The notes: a model not told the origin generated them from the sequence alone. 64,000 bases of DNA from Actinobacteria bacterium HGW-Actinobacteria-4 (GCA_002841315.1 PHEW01000004.1:124001-188000); one strand, 5' to 3'; positions 1 through 8,983 are shown, counted from the first letter of the stretch. Numbers and translations: made by a program.

Positions 1-534
1 CGTTTGCTGCAGTACCGCGCCTTCAAGGACATGGGCGGAACGTTCGCGACCATGCTCGAGGCGCCCAGGCGAGTGCCGCGTGACGTCGCGCTTGAGCCTC
101 ACTTTGCGATGCTGCTACCTGAGCTGGTCTGGGCGGTCACCCCTGAACAGCTCGCCCGGCTTGCCGCCCATGCACTGCAACCCAAGCCCGGTGCCGCTGG
201 CGTGAACATCTCCCACCTGCACAATCCCCAGGTGAGTGTTCGCGAACAGGCGGCGCTGATCGCGACGCGGCTTCAGCGCGACGGCGCCGCGACCTTTCGA
301 TCCTTGGTGCACGATGCCGAGCACGTCAACATGGTCATCGCGCGCTTCCTCGCACTGCTTGAACTCTTCCGGGAGTCAGTGGTGGCCTTCGAGCAGATGC
401 GATCGCTCGGAGAACTCACCGTAAGGTGGACGGGCGGCGAAGCCATCGTCGAGGTGTCTGCAGAGTTTGACGAAGACCACCTGCCCGACGACGCGCCACT
501 CGATACTGAAGAAGAGGGAGACGCCACGGCATGA
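1..534 (+). CDS. scpA: Segregation and condensation protein A (partial, 5' end missing)
   Basis: Kleisin-like subunit that bridges SMC heads in the SMC-ScpAB complex that compacts and segregates the chromosome. The frame is open to the left edge, so the first part of the gene is outside the window; 177 codons are visible. What is seen is the ScpA central linker and the C-terminal winged-helix region that binds SMC (around FLALLELFRE), ending in an acidic tail (DTEEEGDATA). The stop overlaps the scpB start in ATGA, the normal scpA-scpB coupling. A parA-like gene usually lies upstream in Actinobacteria, but it cannot be seen here. Confidence 0.93.
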   Translation, partial: RLLQYRAFKDMGGTFATMLEAPRRVPRDVALEPHFAMLLPELVWAVTPEQLARLAAHALQPKPGAAGVNISHLHNPQVSVREQAALIATRLQRDGAATFRSLVHDAEHVNMVIARFLALLELFRESVVAFEQMRSLGELTVRWTGGEAIVEVSAEFDEDHLPDDAPLDTEEEGDATA

Positions 535-1076
535 CTGAGGCTCACACGTACGGCGCTATCGAGGCCATTCTGATGGTGGTTGACGAGCCCGTCGCTCCTG
601 CGGACATCGCGGTGGCGGTTGACGTTCCCGAGGGCGAGGTACTTTCCGCACTCGAGACGCTCCGGGACGAGTACGCCAACGCCGACCGGCCACGGGGCTT
701 CGAGTTGCGCGAGATTGATGGGCGGTGGCGCATGTACTCGTCACGCCTATACGCCGATGTGGTGGGTACCTTCGTGGTCGACGGTCAGTCCGCCCGGCTT
801 TCGCAGGCCGCGCTTGAGACGCTTGCCGTGGTCGCGTATCGTCAACCGGTGACTCGTGGACAGGTCTCGCAGGTCCGTGGCGTGAACGTGGACTCGGTGA
901 TGAAGACGCTAAGCGCCCGTGGCTTGGTGACCGAAGTAGGCGAGGTCGCCGGCGCCGTCCAGTACGGAACGTCGACGGAGTTCCTCGAGCGCATGGGACT
1001 GCAGTCGCTCAGTGACCTTCCCGCGCTAGCCCCCTACCTGCCAGAACTGGCAGACGTTGACGGAGAAGGCCACTAA
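531..1076 (+). CDS. scpB: Segregation and condensation protein B
   Basis: Dimeric winged-helix partner of ScpA in the condensin complex. The 181-residue length is typical. The N-terminal helix-turn-helix (AIEAILMVVDEPVAPADIA) and the second winged helix with the family signature LAVVAYRQPVTRGQVSQVRG followed by LSARGLVTE are clear. It starts 4 nt inside scpA and its stop codon shares a base with the start of the next gene, so it lies in the middle of a translationally coupled operon with scpA and the pseudouridine synthase. Confidence 0.95.
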   Translation: MTEAHTYGAIEAILMVVDEPVAPADIAVAVDVPEGEVLSALETLRDEYANADRPRGFELREIDGRWRMYSSRLYADVVGTFVVDGQSARLSQAALETLAVVAYRQPVTRGQVSQVRGVNVDSVMKTLSARGLVTEVGEVAGAVQYGTSTEFLERMGLQSLSDLPALAPYLPELADVDGEGH

Positions 1077-1822
1077 TGGAACTCGAAATTCACCGCCCTG
1101 AGGGCATCCGGCTCCAGAAGGTCCTTGCCTCCGCAGGGGTGGGTTCGCGCCGTAAGTGCGAAGAGATCATCGAACGCGGCGAGGTCAAAGTCAACGGCGA
1201 AGTGGTGGACCAGCTGGGTGTGCGGGTCAATCCTGACGAGGTCGTGATCGAGGTCAAGGGCAAGCGTGTCTCGGTTGACGACAATCACGTCACTGTGGTG
1301 CTCAACAAGCCTGCTGGAGTGGTGTCGACCATGAGCGACCCGCAAGGCCGGCCCGCGCTTGATGCTTTCGTGAAGGAGTACGACGAGCGACTATTTCATG
1401 TGGGCCGCCTGGATGCCGAAACGACCGGTGTGTTGCTGCTCACCAACGACGGCGAACTCGCCAACAGGCTCGCTCATCCAACCCACGGCGTCCCCAAGAT
1501 CTACGTCGCCAAGGTCAAGGGCAAGGTTCCCAAGAACATCGGCACCACCCTGCGTGCCGGAGTAGAACTTGAGGATGGCCCGGTGCGAGTCACGTCCTGC
1601 ACTGTCAAGGACATTCGTGGTGATCATTCACTCGTGGAGGTGGAGTTGCACGAAGGCCGCAACCGGATTGTGCGCCGCATGTTCGATGAGGTGGGCTTCC
1701 CCGTTGTCGAGTTGGTGCGCACTCAGTTTGGGCCCATCCGCTTGGGCACTTTGTCGCCCGGCGAGGTGCGACAGCTGGGCCGCGAAGAAGTGGGCGAGCT
1801 CTACAACGTCGCGGGCCTCTAA
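1076..1822 (+). CDS. rluB: Pseudouridine synthase, RsuA/RluB family
   Basis: Converts a uridine in rRNA (23S for RluB-type enzymes) to pseudouridine. An S4 RNA-binding domain covers about residues 10-60 (RLQKVLASAGVGSRRKCEE). The catalytic core holds the RsuA/RluB signature GRLDAETTGVLLLTNDG with the catalytic Asp near 113, and the C-terminal motif EGRNRIVRRMFDEVG. At 248 residues it is a compact form without a long tail. It follows scpB with a 1-nt stop/start overlap, the common scpAB-rluB order of Gram-positive bacteria. RluB rather than RsuA is inferred from this synteny. Confidence 0.93.
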   Translation: MELEIHRPEGIRLQKVLASAGVGSRRKCEEIIERGEVKVNGEVVDQLGVRVNPDEVVIEVKGKRVSVDDNHVTVVLNKPAGVVSTMSDPQGRPALDAFVKEYDERLFHVGRLDAETTGVLLLTNDGELANRLAHPTHGVPKIYVAKVKGKVPKNIGTTLRAGVELEDGPVRVTSCTVKDIRGDHSLVEVELHEGRNRIVRRMFDEVGFPVVELVRTQFGPIRLGTLSPGEVRQLGREEVGELYNVAGL

Positions 1823-1850
1823 GCGGCCACAGCCGTAGCGGCTTGCCAGA

Positions 1851-1856
1851 TACCAT
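1851..1856 (+). promoter_or_regulatory. -10 element for a leaderless aroH transcript
   Basis: TACCAT lies 7 nt before the ATG at 1864, and no Shine-Dalgarno is present, so transcription would begin at the start codon. Confidence 0.5.
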
Positions 1857-1863
1857 GGGCGAC

Positions 1864-2226
1864 ATGACTATCCGAGCGATCAGGGGAGCGACCACGCTCG
1901 CACAGGACGAGCGGGATCACCTGCATGAGCGCACGCATGAGCTCGTGGATGCGATGCTGGCTCAGAACGGGCTCACTCAGGAAGACATCATCTCCGTGAT
2001 CTTCACCTGCACCCCGGACATTGTGAGCGACTTCCCGGCCGCAGCTGCGCGCACGCTGGGCTTTGGGGCGGTCCCGCTCATGTGCGCCCAAGAGATGGCT
2101 GTGCCCGGTGCGTTGCCCCTGGTGGTGCGCGTGATGATGCACGCCAACCTCGACACCCCCCGCGACGACGTCTTGCACGTCTACCTCCACGACGCAGTCT
2201 CCTTGCGCCGGGACTTGGCCCAGTAA
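1864..2226 (+). CDS. aroH: Chorismate mutase, AroH class
   Basis: Monofunctional trimeric chorismate mutase that turns chorismate into prephenate at the head of Phe/Tyr synthesis. The protein is 120 residues, like Bacillus AroH, and carries the family N-terminus RAIRGATT and the segment VIFTCTPDIVSDFPAAAAR, with the active-site region near PLMCAQEMAVPGALP. I use the ATG at 1864 rather than one at 1843 because the protein then starts just before RAIRG and a -10 box sits 7 nt upstream. Its stop overlaps the tyrA start by one base, so the two consecutive prephenate steps are coupled. Confidence 0.9.
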   Translation: MTIRAIRGATTLAQDERDHLHERTHELVDAMLAQNGLTQEDIISVIFTCTPDIVSDFPAAAARTLGFGAVPLMCAQEMAVPGALPLVVRVMMHANLDTPRDDVLHVYLHDAVSLRRDLAQ

Positions 2227-3281
2227 TGTCAACCGAGACGCCGCGCACCCACATCGTGGGGGCGGGACTCATCGGCGCATCTGTCGGTATTGGCCTCACT
2301 GCTGAGGGCTGGGACGTGACCATCTCTGACAATGATGAGCACGCTCAAACGCTCGCGCGCTCCATCGGGGCTGGCAGCAAGCTGGGCAGTCGTGAGCCGG
2401 ACTTGGTCATTGTCGCCGTTCCGCCGTCGGCTGCACCTAGCGTCGTGGTCGCATCCCTGAAAGCGTGGCCGGAGGCCGTGGTCACCGATGTTGCAAGCAT
2501 TAAGGAGCCCATCGCGATGGCGGTGGAGGCTGCTGGCCTGGGCTCACGGTACGTGGGTTCGCACCCGATGGCAGGCAGGGAGATATCGGGGGGGCTCGCA
2601 GCGCAGGGCGACTTGTTCAAAGCTCGCCCGTGGGTGCTGTGCCCCAACGGTGCGACCGCTGAGGCGATCGCCCTGGTAACTCAGGTTCCGAACGCACTCC
2701 AGTGCGATGTGGTGGTGATGGATGCACAGCAGCATGACGCTGCGGTGGCACGGGTCTCCCACGCGCCTCAGGTAGCGGCCTCGGCTGTGGCCGCCGCGCT
2801 TGGCACCCTGTCAGAAGCGGACGTGGCTCTCGCCGGGCAAGGATTGCGGGACGTGACGCGCATTGCGGCTTCCGAGCCCGGGATGTGGGCGGACATCGCC
2901 CGCATGAACCGTGCATCCTTGGTGCGCACGCTTGACCACATCATTGGGGACCTCGAAGACGTGCGCGACGCGGACGACATCGGCAACGCGATGACCGACC
3001 TGATTGAGCGCGGGCGCATCGAGGTGGGACGAATCCCTGGCAAGCACGGAGGTGCCAAGCGTGACTGGGTGGCGGTGACCGTGGTGGTTCCCGACGCCGC
3101 GGGCCAGTTACTGCGCCTGCTCACTGACGTTGCCCAGGTGGGGGTCAACGTGGAAGACATCACCATTGAGCACTCGCCCCGACAACCCGTGGGATTGACG
3201 ACGCTTTACGTGCTGCCGAACCGCGCGCACGAACTGAGCGTTGCGCTGGGTGAACACGGATGGGAGATAGCTGCCTCATGA
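2226..3281 (+). CDS. tyrA: Prephenate dehydrogenase with C-terminal ACT domain
   Basis: Oxidises prephenate to 4-hydroxyphenylpyruvate in tyrosine synthesis using NAD(P). The Rossmann motif GAGLIGAS is at residues 12-19 and the catalytic His region is SHPMAGRE. About residues 275-351 form an ACT domain (VAVTVVVPDAAGQLLRLLTD), likely the site of tyrosine feedback. The length is 351 residues from the ATG at 2226, which overlaps the aroH stop; longer frames starting upstream run through aroH and are not plausible. The cmk ATG overlaps its stop in ATGA. Confidence 0.93.
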   Translation: MSTETPRTHIVGAGLIGASVGIGLTAEGWDVTISDNDEHAQTLARSIGAGSKLGSREPDLVIVAVPPSAAPSVVVASLKAWPEAVVTDVASIKEPIAMAVEAAGLGSRYVGSHPMAGREISGGLAAQGDLFKARPWVLCPNGATAEAIALVTQVPNALQCDVVVMDAQQHDAAVARVSHAPQVAASAVAAALGTLSEADVALAGQGLRDVTRIAASEPGMWADIARMNRASLVRTLDHIIGDLEDVRDADDIGNAMTDLIERGRIEVGRIPGKHGGAKRDWVAVTVVVPDAAGQLLRLLTDVAQVGVNVEDITIEHSPRQPVGLTTLYVLPNRAHELSVALGEHGWEIAAS

Positions 3282-3955
3282 GCGGAATCGTCATTGCGAT
3301 AGATGGCCCTGCAGGGACCGGGAAGTCCACCACGGCGCGCGCGGTGGCGCAGCGGTTGGGATTGGCGTACTTCGATACCGGGGCGACCTACCGAGCGGGC
3401 ACTCTATGGTGCATGCGTGAAGGCGTAGACCTTGACGACGTCGACGATGTTGCGGCGATGGTCGAGACGATGAACCTCGAGATGAGCCTGGACCCTGAGA
3501 ACCCCCGAGTGGTGCTCGAAGACGAGGATGTGACCGCGTTGATTCGCACGGACACCATCGCGCTGACGGTCTCCAAGGTGGCCACCAATCTTGAGGCCCG
3601 CGCGGTGCTGGGCCAGTGGCAGCGCGATGTCATCGCGCATGAGCGGGTGGGCGGGTTCTCGAAGGGCCGTGGCGTGGTGGTGGAAGGCCGCGACATCACG
3701 ACCATCATCGCCCCTGATGCCGACGTTCGCGTGCTCATGACTGCGGACGAGGAAGTGAGGGTTGCACGTCGCGCGGGTGACGGCGCCAATGCCGCGACGG
3801 TGCGCGACGCCGTCCTTGGTCGCGACCTCACTGACTCGACGGTCGTGAATTTCCTGACTGCTGCGGATGGCGTCTACACGCTCGACACCTCGGATCTGAC
3901 CATTGACGAGGCCGTTCAGGTGGTGGTGAGACTCGCCCACGAGGCGGCTCTGTGA
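3278..3955 (+). CDS. cmk: Cytidylate kinase
   Basis: Phosphorylates CMP and dCMP to the diphosphates using ATP. The P-loop GPAGTGKS is at residues 10-17, followed by YFDTGATYRAGTLW (family usually DTGAMYRA) and the nucleotide-binding segment VVVEGRDITTIIAPDADV near residue 140. The 225-residue length matches the family. The start is the ATG in the ATGA overlap with tyrA; an earlier in-frame ATG at 3260 lies inside tyrA. The next gene, plsC, starts with GTG overlapping the cmk stop, a conserved cmk-plsC-der order in Actinobacteria. Confidence 0.96.
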   Translation: MSGIVIAIDGPAGTGKSTTARAVAQRLGLAYFDTGATYRAGTLWCMREGVDLDDVDDVAAMVETMNLEMSLDPENPRVVLEDEDVTALIRTDTIALTVSKVATNLEARAVLGQWQRDVIAHERVGGFSKGRGVVVEGRDITTIIAPDADVRVLMTADEEVRVARRAGDGANAATVRDAVLGRDLTDSTVVNFLTAADGVYTLDTSDLTIDEAVQVVVRLAHEAAL

Positions 3956-4641
3956 GGTCCGGGCGCAAGCCGCCTAACCGGTGGGGTCCACGCTGGGGGC
4001 GTTGGGTAGGCCGTTTCCTGGCCCGCGTGCTGTGGAACACCGAGGTGCGGGGAATCGAGCGCATCCCAGTCAGGGGCGGCGCGATCGTGGCTGGCAATCA
4101 CCTGGGGCTGATCGATGGCCCTCTGGTGCACGGGGTCCTCCGGCGGTCCTCGCACTTCCTGGTGACTGCGGACATGTTCCGCGGCCCGCTGGGTGCCATT
4201 CTCAGCGGGTCCGGTCAGATCCGGGTGCACGGCTCAGGGCGCGACGCGCTGGTTCGCGCGAAGGCGGTTCTTGACCGTGGAGACATCGTCGGCATCTTCC
4301 CCGAAGGCACCAGGGGGCAGGGGACTGCGGACACGGTACAAGGCGGCGCTGCGTGGCTTGCGATCCACACCGGCGCGCCTGTGATTCCTGTCGCGTTGTT
4401 CGGGACTCGCCACACCGGGGAGGGCGTGAATGTGTGGCCGCGGCCCAGACGGCGTATCCTCGTGGAGTTTGGTGTTCCGCTTTCGTTGACCGCTCCTGAG
4501 GGGCTGACCGGGCGCGCACGTCAACAATGGGTTGAGAACGCGGTCGCCTCAGCTTTGCGAAATCACGTCGCGACTGTCGCGGCCACGACCACCATCGAGC
4601 TTCCCGCGGACAATCCCGTGCGGCACAAGGAGAAGTCATGA
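3952..4641 (+). CDS. plsC: 1-acyl-sn-glycerol-3-phosphate acyltransferase (PlsC-type)
   Basis: Acylates lysophosphatidate to phosphatidate at the inner membrane face. The PF01553 motifs are intact: NHLGLID with catalytic His50 and Asp55, and FPEGTRG at about 116-122. It is 229 residues with a basic N-terminus ([17 protein letters not shown]) but no strong transmembrane helix, as in other actinobacterial members. The GTG start overlaps the cmk stop by 4 nt. The der start overlaps its own stop in ATGA. Substrate specificity within the acyltransferase family cannot be fixed from sequence. Confidence 0.9.
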   Translation: MRSGRKPPNRWGPRWGRWVGRFLARVLWNTEVRGIERIPVRGGAIVAGNHLGLIDGPLVHGVLRRSSHFLVTADMFRGPLGAILSGSGQIRVHGSGRDALVRAKAVLDRGDIVGIFPEGTRGQGTADTVQGGAAWLAIHTGAPVIPVALFGTRHTGEGVNVWPRPRRRILVEFGVPLSLTAPEGLTGRARQQWVENAVASALRNHVATVAATTTIELPADNPVRHKEKS

Positions 4642-6176
4642 ACGAGCGCCCTACCGCTGACGGAGTCGGCGACGAGGAGGGCTACGCGCGTCCCATGAGC
4701 GCTGACGACCCTCTCCCTGCGCCCCGCGAGTCGGACCCAGAAGAGAGCCTTGAGCAGAAGAAGGAGGCCGCGCTGCGTGCCGGCCTCGATGCGTATGATC
4801 TCTCGGAAGAAGACTTCGCCACTCTCGACTCAGACGCGGAACCGCTGACTGAAGCGACACTGCCAACCCTTGCCATCATCGGCCGCCCGAACGTGGGCAA
4901 GTCAACCCTAGTGAACCGCATCATCGGCAAGCGCCTTGCCGTGGTTGAAGACAAGCCTGGAGTGACGCGCGACCGAGTCTCGTACCCCGCGGAGTGGGCC
5001 GGCGTGGACTTCATGCTCATGGATACCGGGGGGTGGGAGTCCAAGGTTGAGGGGCTGGATCTGTCGGTAGCGCAGCAGGCTGAGGTCGCGATCGATATGG
5101 CCGACGCGGTCATCTTTGTGGTGGATGCCAAGGTGGGAGCGACTGCCACGGACGAGCAGGTGGTGAAGTTGCTCCGCGCCGCGAACAAGCCCGTGGTCCT
5201 GGCTGCGAACAAGGTGGACGGTCCGCAAGGCGAAATCGAGGCCACAGTGCTGTGGAACCTAGGATTGGGCGAGCCACACCCCGTGAGCGCCCTGCACGGG
5301 CGTGGCACAGGCGATCTGCTCGACGCGGCCATCGCGGTGCTACCGCGCGAGATGCCGCAGATCGAGGTCGATCCGGATGCACCGCGCCGCGTCGCTTTGG
5401 TGGGTAGGCCAAACGTGGGCAAGAGCTCGCTCCTGAACAAACTTGCGGGCTCGAACCGCGTGGTGGTCAACGAGGTGGCAGGCACGACGCGCGACCCCGT
5501 AGACGAGATCGTTGAGTACGGCGGGCGAAAATGGGTGCTCGTGGACACGGCAGGTATCCGCAGGAGGGTGCACCAGACGTCTGGGGCGGACTTCTACGCC
5601 TCCCTGCGGACCGGTGCCGCGATCGCGCGGGCCGAGGTCGCCCTGGTGCTGCTGGACGCGTCAGGGCCGCTGACGGAGCAGGACACGCGTGTGATCTCGC
5701 AGGTGGTCGACGCTGGGCGAGCGATGGTGTTGGTCTACAACAAGTGGGACCTCGTGGACGAGGACAACCGCTTTGAGCTGGAGCGTTCCATCGAGCAAGA
5801 CCTCGTGCAACTGACGTGGGCGCCGCGCGTGAACCTATCCGCGACCACAGGCTGGCACACCAACCGACTGCTGCCGGCATTGGACTTGGCGTTGTCGAGC
5901 TGGGACCAGCGGATCTCCACAGGGCGGCTGAACTCGTTCCTGGGAGAACTGGTGTCTGCGCACCCGCACCCCGTGCGCTCGGGCAAGCAGCCCAAGATCC
6001 TCTTCGCGACGCAGGCCTCCACGCGCCCGCCGCGCTTCGTGATCTTCGCGAGCGGCTTCCTCGAGCCCACGTACCGCCGGTTCATTGAGCGCAGGCTCCG
6101 CGAGGCCTTCGGCTTTGAGGGTTCGCCCATTCAGGTCTCGGTGCGCGTCCGCGAGAAGCGCTCGCGCAAGAAGTAA
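4638..6176 (+). CDS. der: Ribosome biogenesis GTPase Der (EngA)
   Basis: Double-GTPase needed for 50S subunit assembly. It has two G domains, each with GRPNVGKS (residues 82-89 and 256-263), G3 motifs DTGGW and DTAGI, and NKxD motifs (NKVDG, NKWDL), then the C-terminal KH-like domain ending in a basic tail (VREKRSRKK). The first 75 or so residues are an acidic, low-complexity extension typical of actinobacterial Der. The start is well set by AAGGAGAAGTC just before the ATG and by the ATGA overlap with plsC. It is the last gene of the operon and converges with the dehydrogenase at 6200. Confidence 0.97.
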   Translation: MNERPTADGVGDEEGYARPMSADDPLPAPRESDPEESLEQKKEAALRAGLDAYDLSEEDFATLDSDAEPLTEATLPTLAIIGRPNVGKSTLVNRIIGKRLAVVEDKPGVTRDRVSYPAEWAGVDFMLMDTGGWESKVEGLDLSVAQQAEVAIDMADAVIFVVDAKVGATATDEQVVKLLRAANKPVVLAANKVDGPQGEIEATVLWNLGLGEPHPVSALHGRGTGDLLDAAIAVLPREMPQIEVDPDAPRRVALVGRPNVGKSSLLNKLAGSNRVVVNEVAGTTRDPVDEIVEYGGRKWVLVDTAGIRRRVHQTSGADFYASLRTGAAIARAEVALVLLDASGPLTEQDTRVISQVVDAGRAMVLVYNKWDLVDEDNRFELERSIEQDLVQLTWAPRVNLSATTGWHTNRLLPALDLALSSWDQRISTGRLNSFLGELVSAHPHPVRSGKQPKILFATQASTRPPRFVIFASGFLEPTYRRFIERRLREAFGFEGSPIQVSVRVREKRSRKK

Positions 6177-6199
6177 CTCGCACTGCGGTGGGCCTCGCC

Positions 6200-7372
6200 T
6201 TACGGCCTCAGCACCACCTTGACGAATCCCGGCTCACGGTCCTTGAACTTGCGGTATGCCTCGGGGGCGTCGTCGAGCGTCAGATGCTGCGTGATGATCG
6301 CGGTTGGATCAAGCTTTCCCGAGCGGATCAGCTCGAACAGTGCGGGCACGTGAGTGTGCACGTGGGTCTGCCCTCCCACGACGGTCACGCCCTTCGCGAA
6401 GACCATCCCCAACGGGAACGTGACGTCGATCCCCGCGAAGATCCCCACCACTGACACTGTGCCCCCCTTGCGGACCGACTTGATCAACTGCCGCAGCGCC
6501 TTGGGATTGTCGCGCTGACTCAACACGAGTTGGCGCACACGCGTCGCCACACTGGCGCCGCGCCTACCGTTGGAAGCCATGCCCACCGCGTCGATGGCGG
6601 CATCGGGGCCGCGGCCGTCGGTGAGGGCGGCGAGCACCCGGTGGAGATTCTTGGCCTGCTTGTAGTTGATAGTCACCACGCCGGGCAACGCGGCGGCCAT
6701 CTCGAGGCGCTCGGGCACGGAGTCGATGACGATGACCTTGCCTGCGCCCAGCGCGACCGCGCATCGGGCCGCCAGCTGACCCACCGGCCCTGCGCCGGAA
6801 ATCGCGATCGTGTCCCCAGGGCCGATGCCGCAGTTGAGGACCGCCTGATACGCGGTGGGGACGATGTCGGTCACCAACAGCGCTTGGTCGTCGGTGATGT
6901 CATCGGGAATCTTGATGAGCCCCACGTCGCCGAACGGGACCCGAACGTACTCGGCTTGGCCACCCGCGAAACCGCCAAAGAACTTGGTGTAGCCGAACAT
7001 GCCGGCAGGTGAGCTGCCGTAGAAGGGCTTGACCAGAAAGCCGTTGGGGTTACTGGTGTCGCAACTGGCGACCAAACCGCGATCGCAATACCAGCATCGG
7101 CCGCAAGCGATGACGAACGGCACCAGCACGCGGTCTCCAAGGGCCACGTGGGTGACGTCCTTGCCGACTTGCTCGACGGTGCCCACAAACTCGTGACCCA
7201 TGATGTCGCCGCGGCGCATGCCCACCACGGCGTGGTCGTAGAGATGCAGGTCTGAGCCGCAGATTGCGGATGCAGTGACCTTGACGATCGCGTCTCGCGA
7301 GGACTTGAGGCGCGGCTTGCGAACGTCGGCTACGCGTACGTCTTGCTTGCCGTGATAGACCACAGCCTTCAC
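6200..7372 (-). CDS. Zinc-dependent alcohol dehydrogenase, formaldehyde-dehydrogenase-like MDR
   Basis: Medium-chain dehydrogenase predicted to oxidise an alcohol or aldehyde adduct with NAD(P). From the GTG at 7372 it is 390 residues. The catalytic zinc ligands are Cys38 (ICGSD) and His60-Glu61 (GHEFVG). The structural zinc cluster is Cys90, Cys93, Cys96 and Cys104 (CGRCWYC...C). The Rossmann segment is AISGAGPVGQLAARCAVALGAGKVI. GGGGG lies about 8 nt before the GTG, which I prefer to an ATG at 7399. Length and the long insertion after the zinc cluster resemble glutathione-independent formaldehyde dehydrogenases. The substrate is unknown, and no partner gene is adjacent. Confidence 0.87.
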   Translation of the reverse strand: MKAVVYHGKQDVRVADVRKPRLKSSRDAIVKVTASAICGSDLHLYDHAVVGMRRGDIMGHEFVGTVEQVGKDVTHVALGDRVLVPFVIACGRCWYCDRGLVASCDTSNPNGFLVKPFYGSSPAGMFGYTKFFGGFAGGQAEYVRVPFGDVGLIKIPDDITDDQALLVTDIVPTAYQAVLNCGIGPGDTIAISGAGPVGQLAARCAVALGAGKVIVIDSVPERLEMAAALPGVVTINYKQAKNLHRVLAALTDGRGPDAAIDAVGMASNGRRGASVATRVRQLVLSQRDNPKALRQLIKSVRKGGTVSVVGIFAGIDVTFPLGMVFAKGVTVVGGQTHVHTHVPALFELIRSGKLDPTAIITQHLTLDDAPEAYRKFKDREPGFVKVVLRP

Positions 7373-7545
7373 CGGCGCCCCCAATGCGTGATGCGGCACG
7401 CCGCCCGGATGTGAGCGTGCTCAGAGACATCCTGGCATGGCTACGGGACGAGCGGTGGGAGCACACAAGTGTCGCCGCGACCGTCCCGGTCATGGCCAGG
7501 AGGTTCGCGGCGACTCTTGCGGATCAATCAATGCGCGTGGTGGTG

Positions 7546-8040
7546 CTACTCCACGTCGCGAGAGTTGTCGGGACTGTCGGTGACGGTGCCACCGGTGACT
7601 TCGCCGCGCCAAGCGCCGCTCTCGAAGCCCTGTCCCTCGATCATTTCCTTGAACTTCTCGAGGTCACGCTTGATGGTCATGTCGTCGATCTGAAGGAGGT
7701 CGCCCGCCTTCTCGACAAAGCCTTCTGGCTCCCACTCCATCGTCAGCGTCACCTTGGTGGCGTCGGTGCCTACCTCTTCGAAAGCCACTCGGCCGTTGTG
7801 GTGGAGCTCACCAATGCTGCGCCATGCGATGTGCTGGTCGCGCACCTGGTCGGTGATCTCGGAATCGAACTCGCGATCCACTCCGGCCACGTTGACGCGC
7901 CAGTGAGTGCGAGTGTCGTCGATCTGCTTGACCTCGTCAACGCTGCTCATGAACGCAGGGTAGGACTCCATCTGGGTCCACTGGTTGTAAGCGGTAGTGA
8001 TCGGGACGTCGACTTCTACGCTCTTCTCGATTGTTGACAT
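7546..8040 (-). CDS. SRPBCC (polyketide cyclase/dehydrase-like) family protein
   Basis: Small START/Bet-v1-fold protein, 164 residues, beginning MSTIEKSVEVDVPITTAYNQ with the hallmark pattern WTQMESYPAFMSSVDEV and a hydrophobic core strand ending in a long C-terminal helix (IDDMTIKRDLEKFKEMIEG). Such proteins bind hydrophobic ligands, and the ligand cannot be told here. GGAGG lies 8 nt before the ATG at 8040, while the ATG at 8055 overlaps that site and is rejected. The upstream DUF1801 gene has the same orientation, 83 nt away. The acidic tail VTDSPDNSRDVE is poorly conserved in style and may be disordered. Confidence 0.8.
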   Translation of the reverse strand: MSTIEKSVEVDVPITTAYNQWTQMESYPAFMSSVDEVKQIDDTRTHWRVNVAGVDREFDSEITDQVRDQHIAWRSIGELHHNGRVAFEEVGTDATKVTLTMEWEPEGFVEKAGDLLQIDDMTIKRDLEKFKEMIEGQGFESGAWRGEVTGGTVTDSPDNSRDVE

Positions 8041-8048
8041 CTGTGGTG

Positions 8049-8053
8049 CCTCC
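8049..8053 (-). promoter_or_regulatory. Ribosome binding site that fixes the SRPBCC start
   Basis: GGAGG on the minus strand, 8 nt before the ATG at 8040. It falls inside the longer candidate ORF and so rules out the ATG at 8055. Confidence 0.7.
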
Positions 8054-8122
8054 ATTCGTCGTGTGCGGCTGTTGCCGCCCCACTACCGTAGGCACGTGAT
8101 GTCCGTTTTGTCCTGTTTTAGT

Positions 8123-8536
8123 CTATGACCCCTGGTGGTAGGCGTAGGCAGTCGCGACCAGGTCACGCAAGACCTGCTCGTCGACGTTCTCGAGGCGCTT
8201 GACGTAGACGCACCCGGCGCCTTCGGTGTACGTTCCCAGGCGGGGCAGTAGCTCAGCCCCCTGGGGCGAGTCCTTGAGGCCGTAGATCGACATCTGCGCC
8301 TTGCGCGGGGAGAAGCCCACAGCCATCCAGTCGCCTTGGCGCCCGGACGTACCCACGTAGTGGTACTCGCCAAAGCCGACGATGCTCGGTCCCCACATCT
8401 TGCCGGATTCGCCAGTCACGTCTCGCATGAGGGCGAGGAGGCGTTCCCCGTCCTCGCGGCGTGCCGTTGGTTCCGCGGCGGCAACGAACGCGTCGACGTC
8501 GGCTGCGGTGGGCTGGGTCTTGTTCTCGTTCACCAT
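8123..8536 (-). CDS. DUF1801 (YdhG-like) domain protein
   Basis: 137-residue protein with the DUF1801 pattern: a helical N-terminus with ADVDAFVAAA and RREDGERLLALMRDVTGESGKMWGPSIVGFGEYHY, then GRQGDWMAVGFSPRKAQMSIYGL and the ending YVKRLENVDEQVLRDLV. The biochemical function of the family is not established. The ATG at 8536 is preceded by TAGCCT at 7 nt and no Shine-Dalgarno, pointing to a leaderless mRNA. A much longer frame to 8929 would cover the divergent arsR gene and is spurious. It diverges from arsR with about 84 bp between starts, so the ArsR operator may reach both promoters. Confidence 0.82.
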   Translation of the reverse strand: MVNENKTQPTAADVDAFVAAAEPTARREDGERLLALMRDVTGESGKMWGPSIVGFGEYHYVGTSGRQGDWMAVGFSPRKAQMSIYGLKDSPQGAELLPRLGTYTEGAGCVYVKRLENVDEQVLRDLVATAYAYHQGS

Positions 8537-8543
8537 GGCATCC

Positions 8544-8549
8544 AGGCTA
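8544..8549 (-). promoter_or_regulatory. -10 element for the leaderless DUF1801 gene
   Basis: TAGCCT read on the minus strand, 7 nt before the ATG at 8536. Confidence 0.5.
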
Positions 8550-8583
8550 CGTGGGACGGTGCGGATGGGGAAGAGTCGCGACC

Positions 8584-8599
8584 ATTGATGTCTATCAAT
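8584..8599. promoter_or_regulatory. ArsR-type operator overlapping the arsR -35 region
   Basis: ATTGAT-GTCT-ATCAAT is a perfect 6+6 inverted repeat with a 4-nt spacer. A TTGATG (-35 candidate, 8585-8590) lies inside it and TAGCAT (-10, 8609-8614) follows 18 nt later, so a bound repressor would block polymerase. A near-identical repeat lies at 9244-9259 before the small convergent gene. Confidence 0.7.
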
Positions 8600-8608
8600 G
8601 ATTAGAGG

Positions 8609-8614
8609 TAGCAT
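8609..8614 (+). promoter_or_regulatory. -10 element of arsR
   Basis: TAGCAT ends 6 nt before the ATG at 8621. The GGAG in those 6 nt is too close to serve as a normal ribosome site, so the transcript is probably leaderless. Confidence 0.5.
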
Positions 8615-8620
8615 GGAGAG

Positions 8621-8965
8621 ATGACCGAGACCCTCCCGCTTACGATCACCGAGCTCACCGCGTGCTGCGAGCCTATCGCCAAGGAGCCGATCAGCGCCGA
8701 GAACGCGGAGCAGCTCGCGGCCAAACTCAAGGCCATCGCGGACCCTGCGCGCTTGCGGCTCATCTCCCTGCTGGCCGCCAGTAAGGACTCGGAGGCGTGT
8801 GTGCACGATCTGACCGGTCTGATGGACCTGACACAGGGGACGGTGTCTCACCACCTCAAAGTGCTTCGTGACGCGGGCATCGTTGCCGCTGACAAGCGTG
8901 GCACCTGGGTCCACTACAGCGTGGTCCAAGGTGCCTTGGCTGAGCTCAGTTCGTTCCTGGACTAG
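8621..8965 (+). CDS. arsR: ArsR-family metalloregulator, arsenite type
   Basis: Winged-helix repressor of 114 residues predicted to leave DNA on binding As(III) or Sb(III). The N-terminal pair Cys15-Cys16 (TACCEP) and Cys60 (SEACVHDL) match the three-Cys arsenite site described for Corynebacterium glutamicum ArsR1 (Cys15, Cys16, Cys55). The recognition helix region is MDLTQGTVSHHLKVLRDAGIV. A perfect palindrome overlaps its own promoter, indicating autoregulation. No arsenite pump lies beside it; the nearest arsenic gene in the window is the arsenate reductase at 28158. The likely second target is the convergent small gene at 8984, which has a matching operator. Confidence 0.92.
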   Translation: MTETLPLTITELTACCEPIAKEPISAENAEQLAAKLKAIADPARLRLISLLAASKDSEACVHDLTGLMDLTQGTVSHHLKVLRDAGIVAADKRGTWVHYSVVQGALAELSSFLD

Positions 8966-8983
8966 ATTCCCGAGAGCAAGACG

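Noticed and set aside
7384-8037. Plus-strand open frame of about 217 codons opposite the SRPBCC gene
   Set aside because: The minus-strand gene has a family match and GGAGG before its ATG; the plus frame has none and is a GC-rich shadow.
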